Origin: Cryobacterium shii
GTDB lineage: Bacteria; Actinomycetota; Actinomycetes; Actinomycetales; Microbacteriaceae
NCBI RefSeq assembly: GCF_004402595.1
Contig: NZ_SOFY01000031.1
Span: forward strand, 31,909 to 95,908
DNA: 64,000 nucleotides
Reading direction: 5' to 3'
The first letter of the stretch is position 1. The number at the start of each line of letters is the position of its first letter. The notes beneath the pieces were generated by a model. The model was given only the letters and a program-made list of their open reading frames with translations. It was not told where the DNA came from and did no database searches. Position numbers and translations under genes: made by a program. Shown one piece after another: positions 1 to 8,891 of this stretch.

Positions 1-23
1 CCCCCCCCCCCCCCCCCCCCCCC
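1..23. repeat. C homopolymer at the window edge
   Basis: The window opens with 23 consecutive C residues before the first gene. It sits exactly at the edge, so it may be a real G/C tract or an assembly or contig-end artefact. No function is assigned. Confidence 0.6.
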
Positions 24-52
24 ACTTTGGCACCTACCCAGCAAGGCTCCCC

Positions 53-859
53 ATGACATCCACGCAATATTCTCTGTCGTGCGCCGAAACGCGCGACCGC
101 CTCCTGACCCTGCGCGGCGTTCTGTTCGACCTCGACGGAGTGCTCACGCCCACCGCCGACGTTCACATGGCCGCGTGGTCGCGACTGTTCACCCCGTTCC
201 TCGAGGAGCAGGGCGTGAGCCCCGCCTACAGCGACGCCGACTACTTCCGCTACATCGACGGCAAGCCCCGCTATGACGGCGTGCGCTCCCTGCTTTCCTC
301 CCGCGGGATCACCCTGCCCGACGGGGATCCGACGGATGCCCCCGAACTGAACACCGTCTGCGGCCTCGGCAACCGCAAGAACGAGGCGTTCAGCGAGACG
401 CTCGCCGAAGACGGAGTCACCCCGTACCCCGGATCGATCGAGTTCCTCGACTACGTCGTGTCCGCCGGCCTCGCCGTGGCCGTCGTCACCAGCTCCCGGA
501 ACGGGGAGAAGACCCTCGCCGCCGCCGGCATCCGGGGCCGCTTCGAGATCCTCGTCGACGGTCTGCTGTCCGCCGAACGCGGCCTCGCCGGCAAGCCGGC
601 CCCGGACACCTACGAACTGGGCGCCAAGCTGCTCGGGCTCACCGCCGCCGAGTGCGTCGTGGTCGAGGATGCGCACTCCGGCATCCAGGCCGGCCGGGCC
701 GGCAACTTCGGCCTGGTGCTCGGCGTCGACCGCGGCGTCGGGGCGCAGACCCTCCTGGAGGCCGGCGCCGACGTCGTCGTACCCGACCTCCACGACCTCC
801 TGCCCGACGCTTCCCCCGTGCACTCGAACACGTCCCACCCCACGGAGGCCGGCGAATGA
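53..859 (+). CDS. pgmB: beta-phosphoglucomutase-like HAD hydrolase
   Basis: This 268-aa HAD-superfamily protein has the nucleophile motif DLDGV (Asp26, Asp28) near the N-terminus, a VVTSS motif II, a GKPAPD motif III and a VVVEDAHSG motif IV, with a helical cap between them. The length is typical of beta-phosphoglucomutases, which convert beta-glucose 1-phosphate to glucose 6-phosphate in the cytosol. Its stop overlaps the start of a GH65 phosphorylase gene (ATGA), the classic pairing: the phosphorylase releases beta-glucose 1-phosphate and PgmB feeds it into glycolysis. The ATG at 53 is the first in frame. Substrate specificity is inferred from context. Confidence 0.88.
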   Translation: MTSTQYSLSCAETRDRLLTLRGVLFDLDGVLTPTADVHMAAWSRLFTPFLEEQGVSPAYSDADYFRYIDGKPRYDGVRSLLSSRGITLPDGDPTDAPELNTVCGLGNRKNEAFSETLAEDGVTPYPGSIEFLDYVVSAGLAVAVVTSSRNGEKTLAAAGIRGRFEILVDGLLSAERGLAGKPAPDTYELGAKLLGLTAAECVVVEDAHSGIQAGRAGNFGLVLGVDRGVGAQTLLEAGADVVVPDLHDLLPDASPVHSNTSHPTEAGE

Positions 860-3354
860 ACCTGAACCCCGATCCCCTGGACCGCAACCGGTTCCCCGTC
901 GACGAATGGGCCCTGGTGGAGAAGAATTTCTCCGGGTCCGACATGGGCCGCACCGAGACCCTCTTCGCCGTCGGCAACGGCTACCTCGGCCTGCGCGGCA
1001 ACGTGGATGAGGGCCGCGACGCCCACGCCCACGGCACCTTCATCAACGGGTTCCACGAAACCTGGCCCATCCGCCACGCGGAGGAGGCGTTCGGCTTCGC
1101 CCGCGTCGGCCAGACCATCGTGAACGCACCGGATGCCAAGATCATCCGCATCTACGTCGACGACGAGCCGCTCGTGCTCACCAACGCCGACCTGCTCAGC
1201 TACGAGCGCCGCCTGGACTTCGCCGACGGCGTGCTCTCCCGCGAGCTGGAGTGGCGCACGCCCTCCGGCAAGCGCGTGTCGATCCGGTCCCGGCGCCTGG
1301 TCTCGTTCACGGAGCGCCACCTCGCGATCCTCGAATACGAGGTCACGATGCTCGACGCCGACGCATCCGTCGTCATCTCCAGCCAGATCCTGAACCGTCA
1401 GGACGGTGCCAGCGAGTACGACGCGTCGAAGCTGATCTCCGACAAGAAGTTCGACCCGCGCAAGGCGGAGTCCTTCACCGACCGGGTGCTCATGCCCCGG
1501 TTCAAGCGCGCGTCCGACGGCCGCTACGTCCTCGGCTTCCGCTGCACGAACTCGGGCATGACGATCGCCTGCGCCGCCGACCACGTGATCGAGACCGTGA
1601 ACGAGTACGACGTGGACTCCCACATCGACGACGACCTCGCCAAGCACGTCTACCGGGTCAAGGCCAAGCAGGGCAAGACCATCCGCATCACCAAGACGCT
1701 CAGCTACCACACCTCCACCGGCGTGCCCACGCACGAGCTCGCCGACCGGTGCGACCGCACCCTCGACCGGGCCCGCGAAGAGGGCACCGCCGTGTTCCTC
1801 ACCCAGCAGCGCGAGTGGCTCGCCGATTTCTGGGCGCGCACGGATGTCGTCGTGCACGGTCAGCCCGCGCTGCAGCAGGCCACCCGCTGGAACCTGTTCC
1901 AGCTGGCCCAGGCATCGATGCGCGCAGACGGCCAGGGCGTGTCCGCCAAGGGCGTCTCCGGCTCCGGCTACGGCGGGCACTACTTCTGGGACACCGAGGT
2001 CTATGTCGTGCCGTTCCTGACGTACACGTCGCCGAACGCCGCCCGCAGCGCGCTCCGGTTCCGCCACTCGATGCTTGACCACGCCCGGGCCCGCGCCACG
2101 GAGCTGAACCAGCTCGGCGCCTTGTTCCCGTGGCGCACGATCAACGGCCTCGAGTCCTCCGCGTACTACGCGGCCGGCACCGCGCAGTACCACATCGACG
2201 CCGACATCTCCTATGCGCTCAGCCAGTACGTGGCGGCCACCGGCGACGAGGACTTCCTCGCCCGCGAAGCCATCGACATCCTGGTGGAGACCGCGCGCAT
2301 GTGGGCCGACCTCGGCTTCTGGCGCGGCAACGGCAAGGATGTCTTCCACATCCACGGCGTCACCGGGCCCGACGAGTACACGACCGTCGTCAACGACAAC
2401 CTGTACACGAATATCATGGCGCGCTCGAACCTGCGCACCGCGGTGACGGCGGTGCGGCGGCTGCGCTACATCGATGTGGAGTCGTACAACTCCATGGTCG
2501 CCAGGCTCGGCCTGGACCTGGCCGAGGTCGCGGAATGGGCGTTCGCCGCCGAGGCGATGCACATCCCGTTCGACGAGACCCTCGGCATCCACCCGCAGGA
2601 CGCCCAGTTCCTGGAGAAGGAACGCTGGGACCTCTCGAAGACCCCGGCGGCTCACCGGCCGCTGCTGCTGCACTATCACCCGCTGGTGATCTACCGCTTC
2701 CAGGTGCTCAAGCAGGCGGATGTCGTGCTCGCCCTGCTGCTGCAGGGTGACCAGTTCACGGCCGAGCAGAAACGCGCCGACTTCGACTACTACGACCCGA
2801 TCACCACCGGCGACTCGACCCTCTCCGACGTCGTGCAGTCGATCATCGCAGCCGAGGTCGGCTACCACGAGCTCGCCCTGAAGTACTTCACCTCCGGGCT
2901 GTTCGTGGACCTGGCGGACCTGCACCACAACGCCGCGGACGGCGTGCACGTGGCCTCCGCCGGCGGAGTGTGGAGCGCGCTGGTCTACGGCTTCGGCGGG
3001 ATGCGCGACCACAACGGCCGCATCACCCTCGACCCGCGGCTGCCCGTGGACTGGGAGGGGCTCAGCTTCCGGATCACGCTCAAGGGCACCCGGGTGCGCA
3101 TCGACGTGCGCCAGACCGAGGTCGAGATCACCGTCGAAGACGGCGACGAGGCCAAGCTGGCCGTACGCGGCGTTCCCGTGCACGTTCGGGAGGGCCAGCC
3201 GGTCACGGTTCCGCTCGCGCACCAGGGCTCACGCGACCCGGGCCAGCCGGCAGCGGCGGCGATCGAGGGTGGCCGCCGTTCCGACGGCACCGTCATCACG
3301 TCCTCGATCCCGACGATCGCCCACGAGGCCGATTTCTTCGACGCGATCGACTAG
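856..3354 (+). CDS. glycoside hydrolase family 65 disaccharide phosphorylase
   Basis: The 832-aa product matches the GH65 family of maltose, trehalose and kojibiose phosphorylases. The catalytic acid lies in a GPDEY motif (Glu507), and the phosphate-binding region and C-terminal jelly-roll follow. These enzymes split an alpha-linked disaccharide with inorganic phosphate to give beta-glucose 1-phosphate and glucose. The start at 856 overlaps the pgmB stop by four bases, so the two genes are translationally coupled. A longer reading from 652 exists but runs antisense-like inside pgmB and is rejected. Which disaccharide is used cannot be told from sequence. Confidence 0.92.
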   Translation: MNLNPDPLDRNRFPVDEWALVEKNFSGSDMGRTETLFAVGNGYLGLRGNVDEGRDAHAHGTFINGFHETWPIRHAEEAFGFARVGQTIVNAPDAKIIRIYVDDEPLVLTNADLLSYERRLDFADGVLSRELEWRTPSGKRVSIRSRRLVSFTERHLAILEYEVTMLDADASVVISSQILNRQDGASEYDASKLISDKKFDPRKAESFTDRVLMPRFKRASDGRYVLGFRCTNSGMTIACAADHVIETVNEYDVDSHIDDDLAKHVYRVKAKQGKTIRITKTLSYHTSTGVPTHELADRCDRTLDRAREEGTAVFLTQQREWLADFWARTDVVVHGQPALQQATRWNLFQLAQASMRADGQGVSAKGVSGSGYGGHYFWDTEVYVVPFLTYTSPNAARSALRFRHSMLDHARARATELNQLGALFPWRTINGLESSAYYAAGTAQYHIDADISYALSQYVAATGDEDFLAREAIDILVETARMWADLGFWRGNGKDVFHIHGVTGPDEYTTVVNDNLYTNIMARSNLRTAVTAVRRLRYIDVESYNSMVARLGLDLAEVAEWAFAAEAMHIPFDETLGIHPQDAQFLEKERWDLSKTPAAHRPLLLHYHPLVIYRFQVLKQADVVLALLLQGDQFTAEQKRADFDYYDPITTGDSTLSDVVQSIIAAEVGYHELALKYFTSGLFVDLADLHHNAADGVHVASAGGVWSALVYGFGGMRDHNGRITLDPRLPVDWEGLSFRITLKGTRVRIDVRQTEVEITVEDGDEAKLAVRGVPVHVREGQPVTVPLAHQGSRDPGQPAAAAIEGGRRSDGTVITSSIPTIAHEADFFDAID

Positions 3355-3384
3355 CTCCCGGTCACCGCGGTTCGCCACGACGAG

Positions 3385-3419
3385 GAACGGCCCCCGACGC
3401 ACGTTGTCCGGGGCCGTTC
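3385..3419 (+). terminator. intrinsic terminator after the GH65 gene
   Basis: A perfect 10-bp stem (GAACGGCCCC at 3385-3394 pairing with GGGGCCGTTC at 3410-3419) is followed by TTCTTCG. It ends the pgmB-GH65 operon. Confidence 0.75.
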
Positions 3420-3456
3420 TTCGTCCCCGGTTCTTCGTCCCCGCCCTGCCGCCCCA

Positions 3457-3505
3457 GGTCCCTCCACCCCCGGTCCCTCCGCCCCCGGTCCCTCCGCCCC
3501 GGGTC
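3457..3505. repeat. three imperfect 15-bp tandem repeats
   Basis: The unit CCCCCGGTCCCTCCG is repeated about three times with single-base changes between the GH65 terminator and a REP-like palindrome. No reading frame uses it convincingly. Confidence 0.6.
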
Positions 3506-3509
3506 CCAA

Positions 3510-3592
3510 CCAATTCGACGGAGATTTTGCTCTAAACGGCCAGTTTCAAGCGATACGGGTCAGTTTTCGTCAAAATCTCCGTCGAATTCGTT
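3510..3592. repeat. REP-like palindromic element, copy 1
   Basis: A perfect 18-bp inverted repeat (AATTCGACGGAGATTTTG at 3512-3529, complement at 3571-3588) encloses 41 bases. A related copy in the opposite orientation is at 5071-5153 and shares the outer stem and the inner GCTCTAAA. It lies between convergent genes, where it may act as a bidirectional terminator or be a miniature mobile repeat. Confidence 0.75.
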
Positions 3593-3626
3593 AGTGGGGC
3601 CCGACGGGTCAGGCGCGGCAGTTACG

Positions 3627-4412
3627 CTACAGGGCCGCCCGGATGGCGTCAGAGTAGGCCAGATAGCCGGCGGGGGTGGGGTGGAAGGCATCCGGGCCGG
3701 CCATTTGGATCCAGGGGTCCGTGCTCCCGATCCCGTGGCCGGAGAAGGCCTGGGCGACATCGACGTACTCGATGTCCGCGCCCGCGGCCTGGGCCTGGGC
3801 GACAGCGCCCTGAATGTTTTGGTTCAGCAGCAATGTTGCACCGTTGAGTTGGTTGATCAGCGGGTCTGTCGTGGATGGTTCGAACAGGTACGGGTAGCCG
3901 GTGACGATCGTGTGGGCCTTGGGTGCCGCCGCGTCGATCTGGGCGTAGGTGTCTGCCAGCGAAGCGGCGAGCGCACCCAGGAGGCTGCCGGCAGTGGTGA
4001 TGGCATTCGAGCAGGTCATTGCGTCCGCCGAGACGCAGACGGCCGCGATCCCGGCGACGTTCAGGTCATTGCCGCCCACGGTCAGTGTCACCAGGGTGGT
4101 TCCCCGGTTCAGGGCGGAGAGCTGCGTGGCAGTGACGTCGGTGGTCTTCGCCGAGCTGCAGCTCACGTTGCGCAGCAGGTTGATGCCCTTGACCGCGTCC
4201 AGCAGCGCCGGGTAGCCGTTCGGGCTCTGCAGGCAGCCGTCCAGGTAGCCGCCGCCGCCTTGCCCGGCCGCGTAGGAGTCGCCGAGGGCGACGTATTTGC
4301 TGACCGGGGCCGTGGGCGCGGCAGTGGCCGGGAGGTCGCCGGCAGCACCCACGCCCGAAGCGGCGAGGACGACGGTGATCACGCTGGATAGGAGTCGGGT
4401 TCGTGGTTTCAT
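3627..4412 (-). CDS. secreted SGNH/GDSL hydrolase
   Basis: The 261-aa protein begins with a signal peptide (MKPRTR, then a hydrophobic stretch ending in AxA near residue 32). The mature part starts with the block I motif LGDSY (nucleophile Ser46), followed by GGND (block III) and DAFHPT near the C-terminus (block V Asp/His). This is the layout of secreted SGNH esterases and lipases such as the Streptomyces SGNH lipase. Paired cysteines suggest disulphides, fitting an extracellular enzyme. The ester substrate is unknown. It converges with the GH65 gene across a REP-like palindrome. Confidence 0.85.
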   Translation of the reverse strand: MKPRTRLLSSVITVVLAASGVGAAGDLPATAAPTAPVSKYVALGDSYAAGQGGGGYLDGCLQSPNGYPALLDAVKGINLLRNVSCSSAKTTDVTATQLSALNRGTTLVTLTVGGNDLNVAGIAAVCVSADAMTCSNAITTAGSLLGALAASLADTYAQIDAAAPKAHTIVTGYPYLFEPSTTDPLINQLNGATLLLNQNIQGAVAQAQAAGADIEYVDVAQAFSGHGIGSTDPWIQMAGPDAFHPTPAGYLAYSDAIRAAL

Positions 4413-4449
4413 GACCTGAACCTACTCGCAACGTGCACGGTCCGCAGGA

Positions 4450-4983
4450 CTATCTTTGGCGCGGCCTCAGCGATTCCACTAGGGCGGCCCGCCGCTCGGC
4501 CATCGCGGTTTCCTGAGCCGCCCGACGCATCCGTTGCCTCTCCCGTTTAGCTCGGTAGAGTTCCCATCGGCCGCGGTCGATCGCACCGCGGATGTCCATG
4601 AGGATGCATTGCCGCCCCTCCCTGGGTACCAGCCCGCTGCGCATCACCGCCGTGGCCAGAATCTCGGCCAGGTCGAGCTGCACGCGCTGTTCCAGGTGAT
4701 TCGGACGCAACCACGGCGAGGTGAGAAACAGGGGAAGCACGAAGAGCAGGTCCTCCGCGTGCATCGTCCTGGTGAAGGCCCCGTCCGGCTCGAACTGCCG
4801 CTCCGCGGCGAGCAACACCCGATCCGGCTCGACCAGGATCCTCTCGCCGTCGGTCTCCAGACATTCGCGCAGGAGTGACTCGACCAGGTCGATCCGTCGT
4901 CGTTTGACTCCCGTAGCGCGCTCACGCTCCGCGTGGATGACGTGACCGAGGATGTCGTCGATGGTGGGGACCGAGGGTGTCAT
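4450..4983 (-). CDS. hypothetical protein, 177 aa
   Basis: I do not recognise this protein. It is soluble, with no signal peptide or membrane segment. A middle region rich in leucine and proline resembles a globular domain, and the C-terminal 40 residues are rich in Arg, Gln and Ala, likely a charged helix. It lies 37 bases upstream of the SGNH hydrolase gene on the same strand, so the two may be co-transcribed. Codon use matches neighbouring chromosomal genes, which supports it being real. Confidence 0.6.
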   Translation of the reverse strand: MTPSVPTIDDILGHVIHAERERATGVKRRRIDLVESLLRECLETDGERILVEPDRVLLAAERQFEPDGAFTRTMHAEDLLFVLPLFLTSPWLRPNHLEQRVQLDLAEILATAVMRSGLVPREGRQCILMDIRGAIDRGRWELYRAKRERQRMRRAAQETAMAERRAALVESLRPRQR

Positions 4984-5070
4984 GCGCCCAGTGTCACCAG
5001 AGCCTCTGACACTGCCCCCGCCGCATCCGGCCGCCGCCTGCCCGGCGTGCTCGCCCGGCGTGCAGAGTTC

Positions 5071-5153
5071 ACCAATTCGACGGAGATTCTGCCCAAATCA
5101 CTTCGTTTTGGCCGAAATACCGCTTTTTAGAGCAAGTTCTCCGTCGAATTGGT
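5071..5153. repeat. REP-like palindromic element, copy 2 (inverted)
   Basis: ACCAATTCGACGGAGA at 5071-5086 pairs perfectly with 5138-5153. The right arm with TTTAGAGCAA is the reverse complement of the left arm of the copy at 3510-3592. It lies downstream of mvaS and upstream of the 177-aa gene. Confidence 0.75.
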
Positions 5154-5189
5154 TCGGGCGCTCGGGGACTCTCGGGCAGCGGGGAGCTC

Positions 5190-6665
5190 TCAGGCAGTGG
5201 GTGGGACGTAGCGGTAGTACTCGATGCCCTGGTCGTAGAAGTCGGGCCCGTTGGACGTGCCGAGGTGGTCGACGACGAACACGTCGCTGGGTTCAGCGGC
5301 GACGAACTCACCCAGGCGTCCCTCGTGCAGGGCGATGTACTGCGCCTCGGTGAGGTCGATCGGGTCGTCCAGCGCGCTCTCGAAGTTGATCCGGGCCGCC
5401 GCATCCTGCCAGCCCGGCACGACCCGCATCGGCAGCGCCTCCGCGGCGTCACCGCTGCCGTAGCCCAGGGCCAGCCACTCCTGGCCGGAGAGCTCGAGGC
5501 CGTCGGCCAGGGCCTGCTGCAGGCCGGATGCGAGCCACGCCGGCAGAGCCGCCGTGTACAGGTTGCCCAGGTCGCGCATGGCTTCGGAGCCGAGGCCGAG
5601 CTTGTCGCGCACCAGGGTGCCCCAGAGTTCGGTGCTGCGCAGGTGCTGGCGCAGGCGGCGCGACAGCGGGAAGACGTCGCCGGTGATTTCGCCGATCTCC
5701 GCCCCGTTGCCGTGGAACGGGGAGGGGGCACACAGTTCGGCGAGCAGGAGCTCCGCGTCGATGCCGGCGTCGGCGCAGTGGGCGCGCAGCTGGTCCCGGC
5801 CCGATTCCTCGTCGGCCGCCAGCGCGAACAGGTAGGCCATCACCCAGCCGGTCGCGGGCATCTGGTGGTACGGGCGGTGCATGAACACGCGTTCGACCAC
5901 GTCGAAGTAGTCGAGGGCACGCCCCGGGCGCTTGCGCAGCACGGCCGCCATGGCGTGATGGGTGGCATCGATGTAGCAGCTGGTCGAGTAGCGGCCGTTA
6001 AACACGGGAAGGTCCTGCATCTGCCCGTCGTCGCGGGGCGGCTGGCCCCGAAAACGTGCGAACGGCTTGCGGAAGTCCGCCACGCGGTAGTCGGAGTCGC
6101 TGCCGGACCCGGCCAGATTCACTTCCAGCAGGCGGGGAGCGGACTCCAGGAGCATGGCAACCGCGCCGGCGCCCTGGGTGGGCTCGCCGCTGCCGCCGCG
6201 GGCGTACTCTGCGATGTCGGCGGAGACGACGATCGCCTGGCGGTCCGCGCCATCCGTCGCCAGGTAGCGCAGCGCGGCCTTGACGCCGTAGACGCCGGCC
6301 AGGCACGCCTGCTTGAACTCGGGCACCTCGCAGTCCCGGGCCAGCTGCGGCAGGCCGTGGGCGCTGAGGGCATCGTTGACCATGCCCTTGACGATGACGG
6401 CCCCGGCCGAGTTGTCACTGCTGGATTCGGTGCCCAGCGCCAGGAAACCGACCTGGGTCGGGTCGATGTCGTAGTCCCGGATCAGTCGCCACACGGCGTT
6501 GGCGGCGAGCGTGTACACGCTTTGACCGGGGCCGCGCATGCGGAAACTGCGGCCGACGACGTTCTGCACCTTGTTCCAGGGTTGATCGTTCCACTCGCAC
6601 CAGTCCTCCAACTGCACACGGTACGGCGGGACAAACAGAGAGAATCCACTAATTCCAGGCGTCAA
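5190..6665 (-). CDS. mvaS: hydroxymethylglutaryl-CoA synthase
   Basis: The 491-aa thiolase-fold enzyme condenses acetyl-CoA with acetoacetyl-CoA to HMG-CoA, the first committed step of the mevalonate pathway. Catalytic residues are visible: Glu80 in GTESSSDNSAG and the acyl-accepting cysteine, Cys121, in the segment FKQACLAGVYG. A MHRPYH segment supplies the active-site histidine. It is somewhat longer than staphylococcal MvaS (about 390 aa). It is divergent from mvaD, so the pathway is split over two promoters in one shared 170-bp intergenic region. No thiolase gene is seen in the window. Confidence 0.88.
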   Translation of the reverse strand: MTPGISGFSLFVPPYRVQLEDWCEWNDQPWNKVQNVVGRSFRMRGPGQSVYTLAANAVWRLIRDYDIDPTQVGFLALGTESSSDNSAGAVIVKGMVNDALSAHGLPQLARDCEVPEFKQACLAGVYGVKAALRYLATDGADRQAIVVSADIAEYARGGSGEPTQGAGAVAMLLESAPRLLEVNLAGSGSDSDYRVADFRKPFARFRGQPPRDDGQMQDLPVFNGRYSTSCYIDATHHAMAAVLRKRPGRALDYFDVVERVFMHRPYHQMPATGWVMAYLFALAADEESGRDQLRAHCADAGIDAELLLAELCAPSPFHGNGAEIGEITGDVFPLSRRLRQHLRSTELWGTLVRDKLGLGSEAMRDLGNLYTAALPAWLASGLQQALADGLELSGQEWLALGYGSGDAAEALPMRVVPGWQDAAARINFESALDDPIDLTEAQYIALHEGRLGEFVAAEPSDVFVVDHLGTSNGPDFYDQGIEYYRYVPPTA

Positions 6666-6720
6666 GAGGTTCCACTTCGCGGCTCGCGTGCTCGTTCACC
6701 CACACCGGGCATAAAACGCA

Positions 6721-6835
6721 CCCTTACATTATGAAGGGAGCGGTTTGAGATGTGCTGTGCGAATAGCGGCTGAACATCGATCTGCGGCCCCGGTCAGGCA
6801 CGCTAAAATCGAGGGAATTCGATCGGAGCACCACT
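6721..6835. promoter_or_regulatory. divergent mvaS/mvaD control region
   Basis: The interval between the two divergent starts contains a small palindrome, CCCTTacattatgAAGGG (6721-6738), that could be an operator. A -10-like TAAAAT lies at 6804-6809. The ribosome binding site CGGAGCA (6824-6830) supports the GTG start of mvaD. No clear -35 is seen for either side. Confidence 0.4.
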
Positions 6836-7846
6836 GTGGATCAACTCATCAATGGTGGCGCCACCGCCGCGGCCCGTGCGCACAGCAATATCGCGCTGGT
6901 CAAGTACTGGGGCAAGCGCGACGCCACCTTGAACACCCCCGCCGTCGGCTCGATCTCGGTCACCCTCGACGCCCTCTATACCGACACCCGGGTGACCTTC
7001 CGCAGCGATCTCACCGACGACGAGCTCTGGCTCGACGGATGCCGCAGCGACGCCACCCGCGTCCGTCGCGTGCTCGATCTGGTGCGCGGGTATGCCGCCA
7101 GCGCCGGTCACCCCGCCGGCGGACAGCACGCCGTCGTCTCCTCAACGAACAACTTCCCGACGGGAGCAGGCCTGGCCTCGTCGGCATCCGGGTTCGCCGC
7201 CCTCGTCGTGGCCGCCACGGGCGCCGCCGGCCTCGCCCTGCCCGCCCGGGAGCTGTCCATCCTCGCGCGCCACGGCTCCGGTTCGGCGGCCAGGTCGATC
7301 TTCGGCGGTTTCGCCGAGATGCACGCCGGCACCGCGTCCGACGGGTCGGACTCGTACGCCGAGGAGCTGCAGGGCCGGTCCGCCTGGCCGCTCGCGGTGG
7401 CCGTGGCCATCACCGAGCGCGGCGAGAAGTCGATCAACTCCACGATCGGCATGGTCGAGAGCGCGGCCACCTCGCCCTTCTATCCGGCCTGGCTCGACTC
7501 GGCCGACGGCGACCTCGCCGAGATGCGGGCCGCGATCGCCGCGCGCGACTTCACCCGGCTCGGGGAACTCACCGAGTACAACTGCCTCAAGCTGCACGCG
7601 CTGATGCTGTCGACCCGCCCCGCGCTGATCTACTGGAACGCCGCTACGGTGGCGGCCATGCATGCCGTGCGCGAACTGCGCTCCGGCGGCGTGCCCGCCT
7701 ACTTCACCATCGACGCCGGGCCGCAGGTCAAGGTGCTCTGCCTGCCCGGTGACGCCGAAGTGGTGCGGCAGGCGCTGGCGGCCGTCCCCGGGGTGCACGA
7801 GGTACGGATGAGCACGCTCGGCCCGGGCGCGTACCGGCTGGAGTGA
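6836..7846 (+). CDS. mvaD: diphosphomevalonate decarboxylase
   Basis: The 336-aa GHMP-superfamily enzyme decarboxylates mevalonate 5-diphosphate to isopentenyl diphosphate. The family signature AHSNIALVKYWGKRD is at residues ~12-27, and the glycine/serine-rich ATP loop PTGAGLASSASGFAAL is clear. The GTG at 6836 is preceded by CGGAGCA at good spacing, and the protein aligns from there. It is the first gene of a tightly spaced operon with phosphomevalonate kinase (start 5 bases downstream) and the HMG-CoA reductase/mevalonate kinase fusion. Confidence 0.92.
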   Translation: MDQLINGGATAAARAHSNIALVKYWGKRDATLNTPAVGSISVTLDALYTDTRVTFRSDLTDDELWLDGCRSDATRVRRVLDLVRGYAASAGHPAGGQHAVVSSTNNFPTGAGLASSASGFAALVVAATGAAGLALPARELSILARHGSGSAARSIFGGFAEMHAGTASDGSDSYAEELQGRSAWPLAVAVAITERGEKSINSTIGMVESAATSPFYPAWLDSADGDLAEMRAAIAARDFTRLGELTEYNCLKLHALMLSTRPALIYWNAATVAAMHAVRELRSGGVPAYFTIDAGPQVKVLCLPGDAEVVRQALAAVPGVHEVRMSTLGPGAYRLE

Positions 7847-7850
7847 GCTC

Positions 7851-8891
7851 GTGACGATCCGAACATCCGCGCCCGGCAAGCTTTTCCTGCTCGGCGAGTA
7901 CGCCGTGCTCGAGGGTGCGCCGGCCCTGTTGACGGCCGTCGACCGACGCGTCCTGGTGTCGATCGACGACATCGACGACCTCAACGACCCGGCATCCGGC
8001 GCCTGGCAGCTGACCGCCGCCGGCCTCGGCATCGGCATCGAGAACCTAACCCTGAACACGGATGGCGCCCTGCCCGCGGGCCTCGATCCGCGGCTGCGCG
8101 CCCGGCTCACCCTGTTCGACGCCGTGCGCGAAACCGTCCTGGCCCGGGCGCCCCGGCCGGTCCGCCCGCTGCGGATCTCGATCGACAGCACCGCGTTCTC
8201 CCGGGGCGGCCACAAGCTCGGCCTGGGGTCGAGCGCCGCCGTGGCCGTCGCGCTGACCGCCGCCCTGGCCCGGTCCGCCGGGCTCGACCTCGGAAGCGAG
8301 GAGCTCTTCCGGCTCGCCCACGCGGCGCACCGGAGCGCGCAGAACGGCACCGGCAGCGGCGGCGACGTCGCCGCGAGCGTCTACGGCGGACTGATCGGCT
8401 ACACCCCGGGCGCCGACCCCGTGCGGCTGCGCTGGCCGGCGGGACTGAGCCTGATGGCCGTCGTCACCGGCGAGGGGTCCCTGACCACCCGGCTGGTCGG
8501 CCGCGTCGCCGAGTACGCCGCCACGGATGCCGCGGGGTACGCAGCAGACCTGTCCCGTCTGGCGGGCCTGGCCGCACGAGCGGAGACGGCCCTGGCCGAT
8601 CCCGCCGGTTTCCTCGGCCTGGCCGCCGACTATTTCGCGGCACTCGCCCTGCTCGACGCCCACGCCGGGGCGGGCATCGTGACGGAGCGCCACCTCGAGC
8701 TGCAGGCCTTCGCGCACCGGGAGGGCGGCGTCTTCAAGACCTCGGGAGCCGGCGGCGGTGACGTCGGCCTGGCATTCAGCCTCAGCGGCGAACCCACCGA
8801 ACGTCTCTCCGCGGCACTCGAAGCCGCCGGTGCCACGGTCGTCCCTCTCGGTTTCTCCGCCCCCGGTCTGCAGGAAGGTTCCCTCGAATGA
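7851..8891 (+). CDS. mvaK2: phosphomevalonate kinase
   Basis: The 346-aa GHMP kinase has the N-terminal motif SAPGKLFLLGEYAVLEG, the ATP loop KLGLGSSAAVAV and the C-terminal motif KTSGAGGGDVGLA. It phosphorylates mevalonate 5-phosphate to the diphosphate. The GTG start at 7851 lies directly after the mvaD stop, and the 3' end overlaps the next gene by four bases (ATGA), so the three genes form one translationally coupled operon. The distinction from mevalonate kinase rests on the GEYAVLEG form of motif 1 and on a clear mevalonate kinase domain existing downstream. Confidence 0.88.
   Translation: MTIRTSAPGKLFLLGEYAVLEGAPALLTAVDRRVLVSIDDIDDLNDPASGAWQLTAAGLGIGIENLTLNTDGALPAGLDPRLRARLTLFDAVRETVLARAPRPVRPLRISIDSTAFSRGGHKLGLGSSAAVAVALTAALARSAGLDLGSEELFRLAHAAHRSAQNGTGSGGDVAASVYGGLIGYTPGADPVRLRWPAGLSLMAVVTGEGSLTTRLVGRVAEYAATDAAGYAADLSRLAGLAARAETALADPAGFLGLAADYFAALALLDAHAGAGIVTERHLELQAFAHREGGVFKTSGAGGGDVGLAFSLSGEPTERLSAALEAAGATVVPLGFSAPGLQEGSLE

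Noticed and set aside
610-3222. Long open frame of 870 codons on the minus strand
   Set aside because: It is antisense to pgmB and the GH65 gene, which have clear family motifs. Long antisense frames are expected at this G+C content.
5265-6734. 489-codon plus-strand frame opposite mvaS
   Set aside because: It is antisense to a clear HMG-CoA synthase, with low-complexity composition.
7142-8350. 402-codon minus-strand frame over mvaD and phosphomevalonate kinase
   Set aside because: Shadow of two recognised GHMP genes.
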